From assembly GCA_051453625.1 (NCBI GenBank), contig JBOZIK010000001.1, forward strand, positions 208,188,856 through 208,252,855: DNA of 64,000 nucleotides. Direction: 5' to 3'. A program made the position numbers and the translations under genes. Shown here one piece after another: positions 1 through 11,979 of this stretch. How positions within the stretch are numbered: the first letter of the stretch is position 1; every line of letters starts with the position of its first letter. Below the pieces are notes generated by a model, which did no database searches, was not told the origin of the DNA, and saw only the letters and a list, made by a program, of their open reading frames with translations. This DNA comes from Welwitschia mirabilis. Its lineage: Eukaryota; Gnetophyta; Gnetopsida; Welwitschiales.

Positions 1-189
1 TCTGATGCTTTATCCTTTAGTGCTTTATCAATTACTTTATAATTACTTAATGTTGATCCAAATTATGCTTAATTTTGATCTTTTACCTTTCATATCCAAA
101 ATTAGCCAAGTTTATTATTAGTCCTTCTAAAAGTACCTTAAAACACACTTGAAACTATCATTGAATATGGTCAAGTTGGCCATTTAACA
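1..189 (-). repeat. E1 3' LTR, partial (runs off the window)
   Basis: Matches 20395-20585 over about 190 bp with many substitutions. On the minus strand the LTR begins TGTTAAATGG at 189. The adjoining minus-strand sequence from 190 (AATAAGGGGCTA) is a short purine-rich tract suitable as a polypurine tract. Most of this LTR lies left of the window. Confidence 0.7.
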
Positions 190-3100
190 TAGCCCCTTAT
201 TAAGAATTTATCAATCCTTGATAAATCAAGTGAAAAATTCTAGAATCTAGTCAACTTAGATAGGAGATAAAAAATAACACTTTAAAATAATTACATTATT
301 AAACATAAAGGATATATCATTTATTTATGAGTAATAAGTTATTCAAAATAATTATTGAAAAAAGATATGCATGAAGTTTAAACATATTATTTGAGTTTGT
401 GACAAATAAGATTCCACAGAAAATCTTATTTATAAATGATCCAGTAAATCACTTCATGGAAGTTCCATATAAGTAAGCCCCTCATTAGAATCATGCATGT
501 GTTAAAAAAACTAGAAAAAATAAGAACAAGACACTTTAGTATTTAAAAGATTGTAAAAGATGCATCATGGATAAAAAAATAAAGTGCAAAATAAAAATAC
601 ACAAACATAAAATAAGAAAGAAAAAGAAGATAATCAAAAAAAGTAAAGCATCATAAAAAATAAATATCACATTATTTGAATCCTACATACTAACCTCTAA
701 AAGCCTAACATTATAGTTAAGAAAACAAAAGGAATGAAAATCTTTTCTAAAATAGCAATTTGATAAATCTAATGCTATGATCCTATGATTTAAAATAAAG
801 TATAATTAGCATTTTTTAAATTATCTAACTTAATGAATAGAAACAAAAAATTACATTAAAAATATTGTATTTGAAGTTAATCATTTACTAATAGTCTTTC
901 ATTTTCAATTAAATATACATGATTCCTAATCACTAAAAAAACATGGTTCCATTTCAATACCATGGTTGAAAATCATAATGTTATAATTAAAATTGACATA
1001 TCATAGCTATAGTATTAAGCATCAACTTAAAAGATGGACACAAACTAATAGTACTTGATAAAGTGATAATGATGGCTTCAAGGTAGACCTCCTTTTATCT
1101 TGGATTCTTTACATTATGGAGTGCTTATTTTTGAACTAGTGATCTCTATTTTATCAGGAGTGGTAGGACCCCTTAGATAAGACATAGGCTATTAAGCAAA
1201 TTTGCCCTTGATGTCGTACACCCTAAGAGAGATTGAGAGTAATTATTAAAAGTGATTTAATAGTATAAATTAATATTTTATTTTTCTTATGAGAATATTT
1301 TTATTTTTCTTTAATAATTTATCATTATCAAAGTACTAATAAATTTTAACCTTAATAAAAATAAAGTTGATAAAGAGACAAAGCATATAATATGAATAAC
1401 TTAATTATGCACATTTTTCTCTTATGGAATGATACCTCATAAGCATTGTAATGCCTTTTACTTGGCTAAAATATATTTGATCATCCACAAATTACGAAAA
1501 CCTAAAATTCTTAAACATACTACATGATGAAAATATAAAGAAAAATCAAGTTAAAAAATATCAAAAAGATACTATTTAAATGATAACATTCACATAAGAC
1601 TAAGTGGTGGACATTGTTTTAAGAAAAAAGGATCCACTAAAGTAATTTCTTCAAATAAAATACTAGTACTAAAATAAAACTATTATTTATTTTCTTTACA
1701 TTTATTCCTATGACAAAGGCTAGATATTTCAACATAGTTATTGCATTTTACTTTTTAAGAAAAATAAGGATCAAACCATATTAATACCAATCAATAAAAC
1801 ATATAAGTTATGCATGCATTTTTCAAAGAAATCAATTTGTAATAAAAAACATGTCTAGATAATAATTTAACTTCACAAAATTCATTATCAACATAAGAGA
1901 TAAAGAGTTAATATATTTGATGGGAAAACAATCTCTTATCAAATTAAGAGATAAAGGATTTGAAACATAGATTTTATTTAAATATTGATACTAAAAGTAA
2001 AAGACATTAATGGTACTATTATAAATCCAAGAATTTTAAGGAAGCTTTTTAGGATGAATGATTAGGATAGGTTTAACATACTTAAGAAGTCTCCTAAGAT
2101 TCAACTCTAAGCATGGAGTACCATTAAGAAGATAAAGTTTTATACTTTTAAAAAGAGTAATTATTAAAGATACTAGGTAAAGCAAACTTATAGGAGAGGA
2201 AAGGATTTACTTTAAGTATTACATAAAGTCTCAAGAGGAAGAGATAGAGAGACATTAGGAATAGAATTCATAAGATTATGTATTTCATTAGAAACAAGAA
2301 AAGAAATGTGGTTTTGACATTCACATAAATGTTAAAATGGAAGAGATAGAGAAATGTTACCATTATCAAGTTCACAAGGTAATGTGAAAGTAGAAGAAGA
2401 AGAAATGATGATATTTAAGTATTACATGAAAGTAAAAGTGAAAGGGTTGGAGAAACATGATAGACTCTTCAAATTGGATTGTTGTCTTAGAAGGAATAAG
2501 TCTATCCTCCAGTAAATTTAGCTAAATTTTCATGAATTCTTCATTATTCCTTTCCTCATTATTTTTATCATCATTTTATTAAATACTTTCTTCATTATTA
2601 TCTTAAACTATATCTTTCCTCTCTGCATTGTACTCATCTTTATTTTGTTGTGTATTTTTTCATTCTCTAAGTTTTTGGATTCTTTAATAAGCTAATAAAG
2701 AGAAATAAACTCATCATCTTCATCATGTGTTGGAAAATTTTCTAATTTTTCTAGAGTTAACACTTTATTATTACATTCTAAAAGTAAGTTGATATAGGAA
2801 AATAATTGAATATCCCTATATTATCATCTAATAAATCCTCATCCTTATATTTCTTGTTAGGTTGGTGCATTACATCATTATGTTCCTAATAATTACTATA
2901 TTTTTAAGGATGGGATATTTAAAATTAATCTAAAATATCTATCTAATTATCAAAACAAGATTTATTTCTACTTGTTTTAATGTTTTTCTCATCATTCGCA
3001 GGGTGAGACTTAGTAGATATAGAAGGATAGATTTGAGAATGTTGTGCTATCGCATAAATTTATATAGTTACTACTATAAACCTCTCTAAATTTTTCCTTA

Positions 3101-3283
3101 GTTATTTTACTTTAATTTGTAGTTGTACAAAAGGATTAGTATAGGGAATTGATATTTTCTTAATAAAGCTATTTCTATGAAAAAGGGTTGAAGTTTAATA
3201 AATCTATTATTAAATGCTTTTCCAAAGAAGGGAGAGTGTTGAGGCTCATCACCATACCTAAAAGAAGATTAAAAAGAAAGATG

Positions 3284-3613
3284 CTAAAAATAGAAAGGGG
3301 GAAAAGAGGAAGGTTGAAAAGAGGAAGAGGTCCAATTTCTAGTTTCAACAACTTCCTTCAAAGGCAATTTTTTCTTCCTATTAATCAATATCTCTTGAAG
3401 AGACTTATTTTTCCTACTTTTAGTAAAAATTTCACTTGAAGTTTTCTTATCATATATAGACTCATTTTTCAATTGTAAATTCCTTCTTCTTTTAGTAAGG
3501 ATTTCATGAAGAGGTTTTTTTCCTCTCCATAGAAGCATTATTTTTGAATGGCAAATTCTTTCTTTTTTTTGCAAAAATTTCACATAGTGTTCTTTTGTTT
3601 TCCATAAAATCAA
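3284..3613 (-). pseudogene. Basic ORF with internal repeats in E1
   Basis: A 109-codon open frame on the minus strand, rich in Lys and Arg, unusually open for this region. It contains related segments such as HEILTKRRRNLQLK, SEIFTKSRKNKSLQ and QEILINRKKKLPLK, so it is built from repeats of 13 to about 28 residues. The matching DNA repeat is visible on the plus strand as recurring 'ttagtaaaaatttca' and 'ttagtaaggatttca' blocks. I do not recognise a domain. It could be the basic tail of a degenerate Gag or simply a short tandem repeat that happens to be open. The position, about 4 kb from the primer site, does not decide between these. Confidence 0.3.
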
Positions 3614-4010
3614 ACTTTAGCAACACCAAAAGGATATGATAGATGAATATTTTAAATAGTAATTTTTAAAATCACATTAAAGAAGAAGAATAAAACTAAT
3701 GTATTAAATATAACCACTAAAAATATGTCATGTTCTCAGTCTCATGGCCAATAAAGAATTATTTTAACATAATTGATCATGCAAAATAAAGTTTTTAAGG
3801 CTAAATAATAAGTTAGATGATTATTTTTTATGAAAAGATTACTTATTTTAAAATTGATAGAGCTTTAAAGTGGTTATTAAAATTTATTCTTATTTTTATT
3901 TAAAAGAAATTTCTTTTAGTAATATTTTTCTTAAAAAGGCCAAGTGTGAAGGAGAGGGTTTAGTAAAAATACAAGTGATCATTTAAAAAGTTAACACCTC
4001 ATCAATTCTT

Positions 4011-4500
4011 TTTATAAATATGATAAAACTTGAAGGCCTTATTCCTTTTCATTTCCTCTAAAATTTTCTTTTGCTTTTTGCCTCTGCAACTTAGGAAGTA
4101 AATTCTTATAGTTTAAAATCTACTCTTCTTCTATCCTTTAGGTATGATTCATACTTATTTTATTTCTTCATGAAGGCTAATCTAGTTTTATGATGCTGAA
4201 ATTTTCTGCTCTTGTAATTTTTTTTTCCTGTTTTCCTATAATCCTTTCTGATTCTTAGTTACTATTACTTTTGAAAACTTCTATATGTTTCAATTTTAAA
4301 AATTTTATGGTAATATTTCTTAGGTTCTAGAGTAAAGTTGATATTTTTACTTTACTTGTTAAATGACAAGAAAAAAAAAAGAAAAATTTAGCTAGGATAA
4401 CCATGTAATGCAAACTTTAGAAGGAATACCCATTATTGGGCTTTCACCACCATCAAAGTAAACAACTAGGGAGGGTAGGGAAAAATTTACAAAATGAATG
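4011..4500 (+). other. Gene-like segment (TATA-like, leader, possible intron) within E1
   Basis: A TATA-like TTTATAAATA (4011-4020) is followed by a pyrimidine-rich leader. A possible donor AG|GTATGA lies at about 4140 and a T-rich stretch ends in an acceptor-like TTTCTTAG at 4323, giving a putative ~183 bp intron. Downstream, around 4408-4460, there is a short frame reading MQTLEGIPIIGLSPPSK before a stop. This layout resembles the 5' end of a captured plant gene or an LTR promoter. No protein family is recognised and the signals are individually weak. Confidence 0.2.
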
Positions 4501-5084
4501 AAATCCCTCTTGCTTAGGGTACACTCATGTTACTAAAACTATGAATTTTAGTGAATATGAATTTAAGATAATTAAAATGATTACCTTTTTATTCTGTAAA
4601 ATTTTGGGTTTTCCTCCTCTTGTTTTATTTTGGATATCATTGAGGCTTCTTAAAACCCTCTTCTCCTCACTTGGATCATTCTAAGAATTGTGTTTTTCAT
4701 AGTTCTTGTCTATAGCATTTTGTCATAGGTACAAGGATTGCTTAGAAAATTGTCCATTAAGTGGTGATGGTGGAATATGAACAAGAAATTGCTATCATAT
4801 CCCTTAAGTTTTGATGCCCTATAATGTAAAATGTTACAAGCATAATGTTTGTATTCATGGCTAGAAGATACTTATCCAATAATCCAATTTTGTAATGCTC
4901 TATACTTATAAATGTATTTCATAAAACTACAAACCTATGATGCATTTTATAGATTGTTGTTATGATATAATTTAATGGAAAAATATCTTTTAGTATTTGC
5001 TAGGAATGCACACTTTGTGTATTTTACCTTTTTTAGAAATTTTTCTTTAGTCATAAAAATAGGTTGAAGGAAATTTAAAGCATT

Positions 5085-5345
5085 TGATATCTTTCCTTCT
5101 CCATTTTTCTAAAGTTTTTAACTTCCCCTCCTCCGAGATTCTATATTTCCCCATTCTGTGAGATTCTTGACCCCTCTCCCTTTTTGAATCCATCATCTCC
5201 TCTTTTCTCAATGTTCTAAACTTCTTCCTTTACCTCCTTCCCTATTCTAAGATTCTTAACCTTACCCCTCTAGGTTCTCAACCATCCCCTCCCCCATCTC
5301 GCACAAAAAAAAGAACAAAAAGTTTTTCATCCTTCTAGTTTTAAC
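5085..5345 (+). repeat. Pyrimidine-rich tract with degenerate repeats
   Basis: About 260 bp dominated by C and T on the plus strand, with recurring 'gattcttgacccct'- and 'ttctcaaccatcccc'-like pieces. It stands out from the A-rich surroundings. It ends close to the 100-N gap at 5363-5462. No coding potential is recognised. Confidence 0.5.
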
Positions 5346-6499
5346 CCCTTCCTCTCATTTTANNNNNNNNNNNNNNNNNNNNNNNNNNNNNNNNNNNNNN
5401 NNNNNNNNNNNNNNNNNNNNNNNNNNNNNNNNNNNNNNNNNNNNNNNNNNNNNNNNNNNNNNAGTTTTCAACATTATAAGTTGTACCACCCAGTTCCCCA
5501 TCGTGTCTAAAAAATACTTGTCTTTATAACCATCTTTCCCCTATGCTTCTTAACCTAAAAAAGAAAAAAAAAATCTCTATAAATTCTCTTACTTTCTCTT
5601 ATTTTTTTAGCACTCTCTATTTTTCTCTTGTAACATTTTTCTTAATGTATAACCCTTTTAGATATCACTTAGAAAGTGCTGAGCTTCCAAATTTTACATT
5701 AAAGGCATAAAATAAATTAATATTAGTGCTATTAAGGTTTTTCTTATAGGTGCAACCATTGATTTATCCTATTCTAACCCTCTCTAACTCTTCTTAAATA
5801 GCTTTCCAAAAGTGCCTACGTTTCTAGAATGTACTTTAGAAGAGTGAAAAGGAATTTAATAATGGTGCTAATGATATCTCTTCTTGTAGATGCATTATAA
5901 ATTTTTACTATGTTATTTGTGGATCAAAATTTATTTTTGGTAAAGTCCTTCCTATGGGACTTAAATATTGAGCTTGTACTATATTTTTTTATTTTAGCCC
6001 TACTTGTAGGGATTTACTATTGCGTTGTAAAAAATAATCTTTTGCTTCATGTTTTTATCTTTTTTCTTCTTTTTTAATTTTATGCATCATGTTTGAATAT
6101 AATTATATTTCATTATGGCTAATTATTTTTTAAGATAATTAAAAATGACAACAGTAATAGCATAAAATTTCATTTCTTCTTTAGTTTATTTTTCTTATAG
6201 TAGATATTATCATTAAAAATGGTAGACCTAGATTTATTTTAGCTCTTTTAATTATTGGGTAACTAGTTCTAGTATATTTTGGTAATGATAATTATCTTTT
6301 AGTATAACATAGAATGTTATTCCTTTTGGGTACTTTTCCAAATCAAGTTACATATTTATTCCTAGAATTTATTTTAAAGCTATGAAAATTCTCTTTGCGT
6401 AGTTCTAAAGAAAGGGGATTTAATGTAATTTACTGAAGTACTATATTTAATGAAAGTGTAGTGAACTTTTAATTCATTCTTAAGTTCATGTTTAAGCTA

Positions 6500-6960
6500 T
6501 AGTTTACCTTTTAAAAGAAATTTGTAAGAAATAAGATAGTGGACATCACCTCAAAGAAACACTAATGGGACATTTAGTACTTCTTTCAAAAGTTCCTAAA
6601 CTTTGAAAAGCTAGGCTAAAAGGATAAAAGGGGTTTTAATAAAAGAACTTTTTAAGAAAAAGTTTTAATAAATGAAATAGTGGAGATTATCTTAAAAAAA
6701 AAACCCCAATGAATCCTTTTATAACTACTTTCAAAAGTTCCTAGACTTTTGAAAGCTAAAATAAAAGAGTAAACATAGGTTTTAATAAAATATCTTTTTA
6801 AGTGAAAGTTGTAATAAATGAAATAGTGGAAATTACCTTAAATAAACCTAAATGAGCCATTTTAGTACTACTCAAAGGTTCTTGAACTTTTAAAAGCTAA
6901 AATAAAAGGGCAAAAGTGAATTTAATAGAATAATAAATACTTAAATAAATTAAGTTATAG
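6500..6960 (+). repeat. Tandem repeat, ~141-146 bp unit, about three copies
   Basis: Copies anchored on 'atagtgga' begin near 6531, 6672 and 6818, a spacing of 141 and 146 bp. Each carries the same order of blocks: 'atagtggaNattacctta', then 'tactactttcaaaagttcct', then 'gaaagctaaaataaaag', then a T-rich linker. The first unit is the most diverged. Tandem arrays inside the non-coding part of large Ty3/gypsy elements are well known. Confidence 0.75.
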
Positions 6961-7574
6961 GAAGAGAATCTAATACTAAAAAAATGTACTCATGATAGAT
7001 AGGAAGACATCACATCCTTTACTTCCAAAAATGCTTTTGTGAGCTACATCTTCAAATAGTAAGAGTGAATCTCAGAGAGACATACTTCCTTAATTAAGTA
7101 ATATCACATATTAGATTACTCTAAGTAGAAAATTTATAAGCTAAATTTTAAGAGAAATAATTTACTTTATTATTAATTCCTTTAAATAAATCTTGATATT
7201 TATGTTTTTGTAAAATCTAATAATATTTTAATGTTAAGGAAGGTTTTAATCAGTTAAAAACTTATAGTCTAAGTCTTTTTTAAAATTTCTTAAGAACTAA
7301 TTAGGGAGAATTAGAATGATGCTAATGAATCTTCTAAGCTTATATAACTAATATTAATGTAGTCAATATTTAATAAAATTTCTTAGAGGGCCATAAAAAA
7401 AGAGGCTATGTTACAGCCAAAAATGAGTAATCAAGCAAATATTTTAAACTTAATATTTAATACCATTGTACAATACCAAAAGAAAGTAACATATTTAAAG
7501 AATAATGTCATCTTGATTTTGATGTAAATCCAATCTTCTAAGGACTTATTTTCTTTCTAGTAATCTTGAGTGTC

Positions 7575-7592
7575 TTCTTGATAATGGCACTA
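7575..7592 (-). promoter_or_regulatory. E1 primer-binding site, tRNA-Asp type, decayed
   Basis: On the minus strand this reads TAGTGCCATTATCAAGAA. Against the usual Athila/Tat primer site (complement of the tRNA-Asp 3' end) it differs at 8 of 18 positions, all transitions toward A or T. It lies 3 nt from the LTR edge at 7596, the normal spacing. Confidence 0.7.
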
Positions 7593-7595
7593 AAA

Positions 7596-7607
7596 TGTTA
7601 TGCTTAC
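7596..7607 (-). repeat. E1 5' LTR, inner fragment left of the E2 insertion
   Basis: Twelve bases (tgttatgcttac) between the E1 primer site and the start of E2. They join to 19516 once E2 and one copy of its 5 bp target duplication are removed. The last five bases (cttac) are the left copy of the E2 target duplication. Confidence 0.65.
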
Positions 7608-8016
7608 TATAATATTCCAAATTTATTATTTTGTAAAGAAGATTAGTGATAAATGAGCATAATTAATAAGATGTAAATGGGTGTAATCCAAATATGTAAA
7701 GATGTATCTTTTCATTATGCTACTTAAGCCTGTGGTATTAGGTGATGATGGATAGACTAAGTGGATGTAACCAATAACAACCTTGACTAATCCAAAAGGG
7801 TCTCAGAAGGGGAAATTAGATTATAGTACACATCTTTATCTTTTATCACTAGTCTAGGGATGTTAGCTAATGATAAGAAATGTAATCCACTATTATCAAT
7901 AATAAAGTCCACCTATTTTGAAATTATTTCTTATTACTCTTATTGATTTTGACATAATGTTTATATGTTTCTGTTCAAAATGAAATAATCTTAAAATGGT
8001 AAAAAGGAACATTTCA
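7608..8016 (+). repeat. E2 5' LTR
   Basis: Begins TATAATATTCC (ancestral TG changed to TA) and ends TTTCA. It matches 19104-19515, sharing among others 'gggtgtaatccaaatatgta' and 'tcaataataaagt'. The left flank 7603-7607 is the target duplication. Confidence 0.9.
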
Positions 8017-8018
8017 TT

Positions 8019-8030
8019 TGGTATCAGAGT
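8019..8030 (+). promoter_or_regulatory. E2 primer-binding site, tRNA-iMet type
   Basis: TGGTATCAGAGT starts 3 nt after the LTR end. It is the standard initiator-Met site with only the last C changed to T. This and the matching LTRs make E2 one of the better-preserved elements here. Confidence 0.92.
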
Positions 8031-8184
8031 CATGAAGATGGTAAATTGCGATCTTTAAGATTCAATTAGAATAGAATATGAATAAAATATGTCATATTAC
8101 CATGCTCCATTATTTTAAAGAAATAACAAAAATGAATGCCATCTTCTATTATGAGATTTATGATGATGTTGCATTTCATGAGAT

Positions 8185-9020
8185 CAATGTCACACTTAAG
8201 TGTCTAATGTTACACTTAGATATCTGACATTACACTTGGTCCTACTTCAACACCTTCTATTCAATCTTTATGCTTTCCATCCTGCTTCAGTCTACTTTAT
8301 GCGTAAGGTTTAATATTGTACCTGACATCATACTTAATCTTGTAATACTTCAAAACATTCCACTTGACTATGGAACTACCTACTCTACTATGTCTTTCTC
8401 TAAAATAAAGGCTTTGATGTCACACTTAGATGTCTAATATTTCACGTGAGTGCTTGACATCTCACTTGAGTGCCCAACATTATACTTGATTTAGTGATTC
8501 TCTGGATCTTTTGTTCAATCATAGCACTTTTCGCATCACTCGAGACCACTCTATGAAGAAGTACTAATGTCTTAATTTAGGATTAAACCTTGCACATGAG
8601 TGTCTGACATCACACATGAGTATCCGATGTTACACTTGGATGCCTGATGTGGAACTTGAACCTACAACACTCCAACACCTCTCACAAGATTCCAAATCTT
8701 TATGTTTCATTCTAGAATTATTTTGGAATAAGGTCTGATTTTACACTTGGACACTTGACATTGCACTTGCTTCCATAGGCTTCCAGGACCTTCTATTTAT
8801 CCCCATCATAGTCCACTCTGATCTAGTTTTTGCATGATAGAGCTTTTTCCAGAATCTTCTATTCACCCACAGCATAGCCTGATTTGCCCTAGGTTTAGAG
8901 CTCTTCGACATCACACTTAGATGCTTGAAATTACACTTGGATGTTTAAATCATACTTGGATATCCAACATCATAGTTCAATCTTGATACTTATATATCAT
9001 TTGACATCATACTTGGAGTA
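8185..9020 (+). repeat. E2 leader: clusters of a strict 20-bp repeat
   Basis: Five clusters of a unit close to TACACTTGGATGYYTGACAT. Unit starts lie at 8191, 8211, 8231; 8421, 8441, 8461, 8481; 8591, 8611, 8631, 8651; 8741, 8761; and 8911, 8931, 8950, 8970 with a further one near 9008. Within clusters the step is 20 bp almost without exception. The clusters are separated by related spacers containing 'caacaccttctattcaatc'-like sequence, so there is a higher-order repeat of roughly 150-230 bp. The array lies in the leader between the primer site and Gag. All frames are interrupted, so it is probably not coding now. Confidence 0.8.
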
Positions 9021-9393
9021 ACCAGTAATACACCTCTTTAATAGTTACTATCAATGAGATTCACATCATTAAGGGATGTTATGATAATCACTAAACTATT
9101 TTTTTAACTATTTTCCTAACCATTTTTTAGTTATAGATTCCTAACTTTGGAAATAGCACCATAAGAGAATATAAAACCCACCATAAAAAGGAGAGGACTA
9201 TTCTTTAAAGATGAGTAAAAAAGAAGAGATGTATGAGTTTAAAAAGATATTAGACCAATTGGTGCATCATAAAACATAGAGTAAATAGGTAGGTAGATGA
9301 ATTAGAAAGCTAAATCAACCACATTCACTCTTAAAATGAACTTTTAGCCAATATGATTGATAGCCTTCTCTCTCACCTAGAAGATTCATGATG
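9020..9393 (+). other. End of E2 leader / possible Gag start, cut by E3
   Basis: A short open stretch starts at an ATG near 9210 and reads MSKKEEMYEFKKILDQLVHH before a stop. Plant Ty3 Gag often starts with a charged helix like this, but no domain is diagnostic. E2 sequence stops at about 9393, where the E3 LTR begins, and resumes near 17445 with further Gag-like sequence. Confidence 0.35.
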
Positions 9394-11279
9394 TGTTGTT
9401 AATTTGTATGTATTTGAAGAGACTTTATGAGATGCTTTATAAGATATTTATATAGGTTTAGATTCAATTTTGAGGATTTTAAAAAATCAATGAAAGATCT
9501 CAAAAATGTGTAAATATTAGCAAGATTTGAGGCATATTTTGATATACATAGATTTGAAGGAAGATTACTAATGGAAAAAGCTAGCTTCTTCTCACTTGGA
9601 TGCTAAAGAAAAATATCATTCTCTTTATCATTCTCACAACAACTAAGATGATAATACTATTCCTACCACATTAGATGCTGATGTGGTTGCTAAGCTGATA
9701 CTATTAAGTCATGTTTTATAAAAGGCTATCATCCCCATGGTCATCTAGATAACAATAAGGATGATAGTTGTAACCACCAACTAACTTTTATCTATTTCAT
9801 CTATTTCTTTTCTATAATGAAGTGCATTTTGTAGTACCTTTTGTATGTTGGTTTTGTTTTGTAATGCTATAAATAAGACCTCTTTTGACTCTCCTCTCCA
9901 TGTTCAATGCACTATAAATTCTCATGATAAGAGATTAAAGGGCAAGAGATCCATCTTGAGAGTTGCAAAAAGACATTCCCTTGGTGGAGTGTTGTGCATC
10001 CTCCATTGAGGCTCAGCTATTTTGTAATCCAAATATTGGTTTCTTTTTAATACAAAACTCTATTTTCATTTGTGTATATTAGTTTATATAATGNNNNNNN
10101 NNNNNNNNNNNNNNNNNNNNNNNNNNNNNNNNNNNNNNNNNNNNNNNNNNNNNNNNNNNNNNNNNNNNNNNNNNNNNNNNNNNNNNNNNNNNNTAGCGTT
10201 CTCTCTCACCTAGAAGATTCATGATGTGCTGTGAATTTGTATGTATTTGATAGGACTTTATGAGATGTTTTATAAGATATTTATATAGGTTTAGATGCAA
10301 TTTTGAGGATTTTTAAAAATCAATGAAAGATCTTAAAAATGTGTAAATATTAGCATTATTTGAGGCATATTTTGATACACATAGTTTTGAAGGAAGATTA
10401 CTAATGAAAAAAGCTAGCTTTTTCTTACTTAGATGTTAAAGAAACCTGTTGTTCCCTCTATCATTCCCACAATAACTAAGATGATAACACTATTCCTACC
10501 ACATTAGATGCTGATGTGGTTACTAAGCTGATACTATTGAGTCATGTTTTACAAAAGGCTATCATCCCCATGGTCATCTAGATAACAATAAGAATGATAG
10601 TTGTAACCACCAACTAACTTTTGTCTATTTCATCTATTTCTTTTCTATAATAAAGTGCATTTTGCAGTGCCTTTTGTATGTTAGTTTTGTTTGTAATCTT
10701 ATAAATAAGACCTCTTTTGACTCTCCTCTCCATGTTAAATGCACTATAAATTCTCAAGATAAGAGATCAAAGGGCAAGAGATCCATCTTGAGAGTTGCAA
10801 AAAGACATTCCCTTGGTGGAGTGTTGTGCATTCTCCATTGAGGCTCAACTATTTTGTAACCCAGATATTGGTTTCTTTTTAATACAAAAATCTATTTTCA
10901 TTTGTGCATATTAGTTTATTAAATGTTCCTTATGGTTTATATTGCCCTTCATATAGTGATAGTTTCATTGGTGATATAGGTCTTAAGGGTAACCTTTGTT
11001 AGGTCTAAAAGAAAGTACTTTAGCTTTATTTTTTATTGCATTTAGATTTAGTTACATTTGCATTTGCATTGCATCCTTATTTTTTGCATTATTCATTAAA
11101 TTCAATTATCATATTTTTCTTGGAAATTAATCCTCAAATCTCATCTCATAACTCTTTGACAGATTACAACATTTGGATCAACTTTGGTATATATTAATGT
11201 GTTATGTAGATATCAATTTTATTTATAAATGATAGGTTCTTCTGGAGTGTAATTGTTGGTAAAAACACACATCACAACA
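9394..11279 (+). repeat. E3 5' LTR (contains an assembly duplication)
   Basis: Positions 9366-10093 and 10198-10925 are about 95% identical and flank a 100-N gap, so the true LTR is probably about 1.05 kb, not 1.9 kb. It contains a TATA-like CTATAAATAAG (near 9860 and 10700) and a downstream block, 'gcatcctccattgaggctca', shared in diverged form with the LTRs of E1 and E4. It ends AACA at 11279, 3 nt before the primer site. Confidence 0.75.
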
Positions 11280-11282
11280 TCT

Positions 11283-11300
11283 TGGTATTATTGTTATGAA
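11283..11300 (+). promoter_or_regulatory. E3 primer-binding site, tRNA-Asp type, heavily decayed
   Basis: TGGTATTATTGTTATGAA matches the usual tRNA-Asp-type site if 9 G/C-to-A/T transitions and one G/T transversion are allowed. Spacing from the LTR end (3 nt) fits E1 and E4. Without the LTR evidence it would not be recognised. Confidence 0.6.
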
Positions 11301-11442
11301 AGACTACTGAGAAACATAAGAATTATCATCACTCAGGTAAGTACATCAGATTTTCATTCGGTTACTTATCTATAGTAATGTTGTATTTTAATTAAGAATC
11401 ATAGGTTTTTGTTTACAATTTTTTAATTTTAGTTTTAATAGT

Positions 11443-11665
11443 AAAATAACTGCCATCCCATCTATCGTTCCCATAACAGGTAAGACAATAGTTTGTAATT
11501 TTAGTTTTTGCTTTTAGATTTTAATTTTCTATTAGCATAGTAATAATCAATCCTTGTCATTTCTAGTTTTCAGTTTTTATTTTGTTATATTTTTTTCTAC
11601 TTTTTATCTATGTCGTTCTTTTTACTATCCTCATAATAGTTAGGATGATAGTCTATTATTTTTTT
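11443..11665 (+). repeat. E3 leader: inverted-repeat motif copies
   Basis: Two copies of the family motif lie between the primer site and Gag: around 11451-11492 (CCATCCCATCTATCG ... CCCATAACAGGTAAGAC) and 11608-11663 (CTATCCTCATAATAG followed by AGGATGATAG). Similar arms occur in the E3 LTR (9625-9665, 9726-9767) and in E4. Confidence 0.55.
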
Positions 11666-11979
11666 TCTATTATTATATGTTTATAGGATATTGTGATATG
11701 GTTAACCTAGAAAAGAAATATCAGAGAAAAAGACTTTTGATAGAAAAGGACATCAGCAAAGGACTAGTAGACATAAAAAATGAATCAGAAAAGCAATCTT
11801 CAAGTGCATATAATCTTTCTTTTGAATTTATTTTTTTTAAAATCTGATCACATTCCATAAAATTTTATAGAAAATAATTAGTTCATAATATTAAGTACTG
11901 ATCAAAAGTGAAAGTAAGTTATAGGATTTTTAACTCCTAGTCCTAATGAATTTACCTTGAGGGAATTACTAGCAAATAG

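Larger units (their letters stand above)
190..7595 (-). mobile_element. E1 internal region, coding content unrecognisable
   Basis: About 7.4 kb between the two E1 LTRs. All frames on both strands are densely interrupted, and I could not identify protease, RT or integrase motifs. Recognisable sub-structures are listed separately: a basic repeat ORF (3284-3613), a gene-like segment (about 4010-4500), a pyrimidine-rich tract (5085-5345) and a ~145 bp tandem repeat (6500-6960). A 100-N gap lies at 5363-5462; unlike most others in the window it has no clear duplicated flanks. A small perfect hairpin, CCCTAC-TT-GTAGGG, lies near 6000. The stretches 190-3280, 3620-4000 and 5470-6500 hold nothing else I can name. 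Confidence 0.5.

Noticed and set aside
8185-9020. CRISPR-like array because of regular repeats
   Set aside because: The 20-bp units are adjacent without unique spacers, the context is a plant retrotransposon leader, and there are no cas genes.
9366-10925. Apparent ~830 bp tandem duplication
   Set aside because: The two copies flank a gap of exactly 100 N, as at most other gaps here, so an assembly overlap or second allele is more likely than a real duplication.
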